The translations under genes and the position numbers were made by a program. The notes beneath the pieces were generated by a model. The model searched no databases, was not told where the DNA came from, and saw only the letters and a list, made by a program, of their open reading frames with translations. A stretch of DNA of 64,000 bases from Sclerotinia nivalis (lineage: Eukaryota; Ascomycota; Leotiomycetes; Helotiales; Sclerotiniaceae). This document shows positions 60,241 to 64,000 of this stretch, piece after piece. The stretch's first letter is position 1; each line of letters starts with the position of its first letter. The DNA is taken from contig JAPEIS010000012.1 of the NCBI GenBank assembly GCA_029531795.1, positions 124,001 through 188,000 of the forward strand, in the 5' to 3' direction.

Positions 60241-62439
60241 GCAGAGGCTGAATTGACTGAGATTGCAAAAGGTGATTAAGAATAATTTGAAGCTGGTGAT
60301 GGGTGGGGTATCAGATTGGTGAAAATTCTTTGGAAGACAGCATGAGAGAAGGAAGGAGGAAATCCAGCAGCTGAAGTCAGCACTTGATCTTATTACTGTT
60401 AAATAATTGTCTGCATGTGTGATTCTTCTTTGAGATGAAAGTCGATAGGTGTGAATTCAAAATGAAGATTGTTAACTTCATCATTAATTGTATCTACTTT
60501 ATAAATAAAATGTTTTCACAAAAGAGACCGGACTTTCCCCAGGCAATCTTTCGCTTAATCTGTAGTTGTCCATCCTTGGTCCGGGCACGCACTTCTTGGT
60601 GAATGTCATTCTTCTACCTCATACTTGCTACCCCATTCCTTCATTTTCAATACCTCAAATAATTAGTCTCCAAACAACAATTACTCAATTATTTCCCACC
60701 CATGTCTCCGATGTTGTGCCCATGATGTTGGATATGAGTATGATTAGAGCATCAGGCGAGCCCCTTTTCGGCTAACTTTCTCAAGGGTGTATGAACTTAA
60801 AGGGCGTTGATACATTAAGTTTTTGGCAGCGATTGAAAAGAAATTCCGTATTGAGATTGAGCAAGCAGTTTCGCAGAAGGAGCGATTGTCAAAAACGGGG
60901 ACCTGTCGATAGACTTTAAGTAATTGCAGAAGAACTCGGTCAAACGTTATTTGGTGGTAGCACTGCAGATTGTGGAAGGGCGACCGTTGAGTTAAGGTCT
61001 TAGTGGCAATGATACTATTAACTCGCAAAGGGAGATATTTATGGAGCGGATCCATTAATGCTATTATTATAGTCTAAAGCTTGGTGAGGAAGTTTCTACC
61101 TTCATTCTATGCGACTGTTTCAAGCAGCTAAGCAAGTCTCTTCTCGCAGCGTGAACGAATACTACTCAAAACATACCGGCAAAGATAATCAACAGGCTGA
61201 TATTTATGCTTCAATTGGAACGCGCGAAAATTATCCTATTTTCGAAGACCGGCGCTCATCACCAGGCTGCTTCAAGTTTAAAGATTCCGCAGGTCATGCA
61301 TTCTCGCACAATTTGAGAGCGTCTTATACCCAGACAGTAGTCTTAATAATTCAAAGACAGGCAAGTCGAATGCTATATTTCATTCATTCCAAAAGCTCGC
61401 ATACTGACAGGCTTTTAGAGCCCATAATGCAAAACGCGCCTATCGACATATCTACCCACGATTTTAATATCCTTCGACAAGAAAATCAAGTTGGATTCTA
61501 CCTATTTTACCGAGACGCCTAATTCAAGGTGTTCAAATGCCATGCTTCAAGCAATTCCTCAAGGTTAAACATGCCTTTAATACTGGCATGCCTTCTGCAA
61601 GACGCGGTGTGACGCTAATATAAACCGTGTATCTGGACAGCCAGACGTAGATCAAAATTCATCACTCTATTTGCTTTCCATAGGCTGTGTAGGATGCAAA
61701 GTTCGATGTGCCTCGTTCTTGTCCTAGGAAAAAGCACCGATACCTATGTTCCTGTCGCGGAACCTTCAAGGTCAAGACGGAAGCCCGGCGGAGTCGACAT
61801 TGGTGGAGAGATATGGAGGCAGCAAGACAGAATTGTGCTGGTCTAGTTTATTGCCTAGTAATACGGAATCTGTGGGAGGAACACGAAAAGGATATGGCAA
61901 TTACAATATGAGGATGATCTGGTAGATGCTGTTGAGTAGGGTGAAGGAGTGAAATCCGTCTCGGTTCTAAACTATAAGGACGCATATGTAAGAACGTAAA
62001 GATTAATTGAGAGTGATGCGTTATTTATATTGATCGACTCTACGACCAGAATTCGATTAATTGGTAGGGTTAATTGTAGTACATAACGACATAAGTCACT
62101 ACATCAAGTTTCAAAGCACGAACAGTATAATCCATGCTTGATGGCAGTGGTTAATAAGTGATATTAGAGAATCAACCACTCATCGAATTAGAAAGATTTC
62201 TACATTTCAGTGAGGCCAAATTTACAATTTGCTATGCACCTCTGGCTATTTCTCCGCTCGAGTAAACCGCATGTATATTTGCTCCGCTACGCCATGTTCA
62301 CTGCAAGCGTACCTGGTTATTAATACATGTATTTTCTAAGGCTTTCAAGCTAAATTATCTGCCGCAGCAGCTGGCATCATTTAATACGCACTCCCTTAAT
62401 CTCTGAAACCTTCCTTCTTCCATCTCCACCCAACCTCGA
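60241..62439. other. Gene-poor interval with one weak frame
   Basis: Apart from the 137-codon frame at 61109-61522, I see only short frames, for example a 100-codon minus-strand stretch at 60744-61055. No repeat was recognised. The end is the upstream region of F-box-like member 4. Confidence 0.4.
61109..61522 (+). CDS. Hypothetical protein, 137 aa
   Basis: ATG-started frame with ordinary amino-acid composition and no recognised domain, signal peptide or membrane segment. It could be a chance frame. Nothing nearby suggests a role. Confidence 0.2.
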   Translation: MRLFQAAKQVSSRSVNEYYSKHTGKDNQQADIYASIGTRENYPIFEDRRSSPGCFKFKDSAGHAFSHNLRASYTQTVVLIIQRQASRMLYFIHSKSSHTDRLLEPIMQNAPIDISTHDFNILRQENQVGFYLFYRDA

Positions 62440-64000
62440 ATGGTCACATCAACCTCATCAACTATACACAACCACTCAACAATAAACACATCAAAATACA
62501 CCAGTAAATCCGACAACGATAAGATGAACGACCAACATCGCATCAGAGGTCAGTATATGGTTACTTCACCTCTCAAAAAGTCCGGGGTATCAAATGACAT
62601 GGGCGTCCAAAGTCTCAAGAGAGAACATGGTGCTTGGGACTTGGAATATGATGCAGATACTGAAGGAGACAGCAAAAGACCCCACAAGACCAGAAGAAGA
62701 GGCGATCATAATTCTACTTTTACACCACAGATCCTGGAAAGCAATCAGTACAGAGGATCCGCCACTCCATCTCATCAAGAAGGTTATCGTGCAAGGCCTA
62801 TTTTCAGTAACTCCGCACACGAACATGTCAAAACAAACAAGCAAGAAGATATTCACGGTGAACCAAAACAAGCTGACGAATTTTCGAACGCTGGAAATGA
62901 TAATCTGGCTACTCTTGATTGGAGTACAGATTATGACGATGAAGAAAGAATCGCTTCATCTATTATCCAGAAAAGTAGGCAGTCCTTCTTAACGTCATAT
63001 TCAATCTAATCTAACCAAAACCAAAGGAAATGCAAATAGCAACTGCGAAACTAAACCTTTTCTCCCAAAAGAGTTGGTAGTTGACATTTTCGAAACCATG
63101 ATTCGATTACCACGAAAGCTTGAGTCGCTGTCAAATACGACTCGAAACTCGGAATCGAACTTAAACACGTCAACAGATGGAGAAGATAGCGACTCAGAGC
63201 CTAGCACAAATGATGCATCGGGGACTGATGGAAAAGAGGAAGATGGTAAAGCAGGCGAAGATAATGACGGCATGATTGATGCCATTTGCTTTGCTCTTAC
63301 CTGCCCAAGGTATTGGGATATCTTCCGTGATATTTGGTGTTATACTGGTACCAACAGAATCCTGGGTGAGTTTGAGTTATCTATGACTCAACAGCTCATC
63401 CTTGCCCCTCTCCTGGAAACATGGATTGGCCCAAAGTATCGCCGTTCAGAACTCCTCATTTTTCATCCTCATGCGGCTAGAAAAATATCCAAGGATGGAT
63501 CACACGGGTACATCAACATGTTTCTTGTGCGAAAAGTTTATGGAATGGGAGACAGTAAGAGCGGTTCAAAGAAGGAGCTTTCTTTGTGGAGAAGATATAA
63601 AACTCGATCCCAAATCTTAGATTGCAGCGGTCTAAACTTGGAAGATTTCAGGAATACTCGTAACAGCGGATGGAAGGCGGAATTACCAAAAGTATGGCTA
63701 TTAAGTCCTTTTGGAATGGGCACTACTTGGTATCTTGCAGCAGCCAAACAATACAGGGACATATTTACGAGTTAGAAGTTTGAATACTCTGATCTCTGTC
63801 TTTTCGGTACGATCCACAGCAATGCTATGATTTCGTCTTGGGGGTCATTTGTGGAGACCTCAATATATCGTTGGGTCAAGAAATACAAGGCCCCAATCGA
63901 CCTTAGTCATCCTTCCCTGACCCAGCTTGCGATGGAGGAAACACAAGTTGTAAGGGATATAATTCAGCTCGAACGGGGATGTTATACAAGACTTAGCCAT
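62440..64000 (+). pseudogene. F-box-like family protein, member 4, with in-frame TAG (runs off window)
   Basis: Exon 1 (62440-62974) encodes a hydrophilic, disordered 178-residue N terminus. An alternative ATG lies at 62524. A 52-bp intron (62975-63026, with CTAAC) joins in phase 1 to exon 2. Exon 2 starts with NANSNCETKPF and the F-box-like block LPKELVVDIFETMI. It then has an acidic insert of about 60 residues, AICFALTCPRYWDIFRD, and the family core ETWIGPKYRR, MFLVRKVYG, WRRYKTRSQ and LLSPFGMGTTWYLAAAKQYRDIF. A TAG follows at 63773-63775. The same frame then stays open to the window end (75 codons, protein-like, for example WGSFVETSIYRWVKKYKA). It is either a nonsense mutation, a real stop, or an unrecognised intron. 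Confidence 0.65.

Noticed and set aside
1..64000. tRNA, rRNA, CRISPR and secondary-metabolite cluster signals
   Set aside because: None was found by eye. The sequence is eukaryotic nuclear DNA, so CRISPR is not expected. A scanner such as tRNAscan-SE would be needed to exclude tRNA genes.

Overview
The window looks like nuclear DNA of a filamentous ascomycete, most likely a leotiomycete of the Botrytis/Sclerotinia/Monilinia type. This is an inference. It rests on short GT-AG introns (about 50-265 bp, often with a CTAAC-like branch site), AT-rich intergenic DNA, transition-riddled LINE retrotransposons, and a typical filamentous-fungal set of conserved genes. No prokaryotic signal is seen.

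Layout. 1-3302: 3' part of a decayed LINE ending in poly(A). 3.5-9.8 kb: a RING-H2 gene next to a GC-rich hairpin cluster, a kelch gene cut by an in-frame stop, and an isochorismatase-family hydrolase gene. 12.1-14.5 kb: an APC-type amino acid/choline permease in six exons. 17.0-18.9 kb: a nudE-like dynein regulator. 21.8-29.0 kb: complete acetyl-CoA carboxylase in four exons, whose first intron carries a GC-rich hairpin repeat also found 2.1 kb upstream. 29.5-31.0 kb: a secreted nucleoside hydrolase. 32.7-45.2 kb and 62.4-64.0 kb: four divergent members of one F-box-like family. 36.6-42.6 and 45.6-51.5 kb: two full-length copies of a second LINE family, each with a 14-bp target-site duplication. 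53.7-55.9 kb: sconB/MET30-type F-box WD40 sulfur regulator. 55.9-62.4 kb: gene-poor, with only weak or broken coding traces.

How parts relate. The conserved genes (fatty acid synthesis, dynein regulation, sulfur control, nucleoside salvage, transport) are dispersed housekeeping genes with no pathway cluster. The accessory part (32-52 kb and 62-64 kb) is a fast-evolving zone where F-box-like paralogs sit among LINE insertions. The two LINE copies have ORFs of identical length and differ almost only by C-to-T and G-to-A changes, which is a RIP-like signature. All exon coordinates were derived by hand from splice motifs, reading phase and family similarity. They are predictions, though each multi-exon model sums to a whole number of codons.
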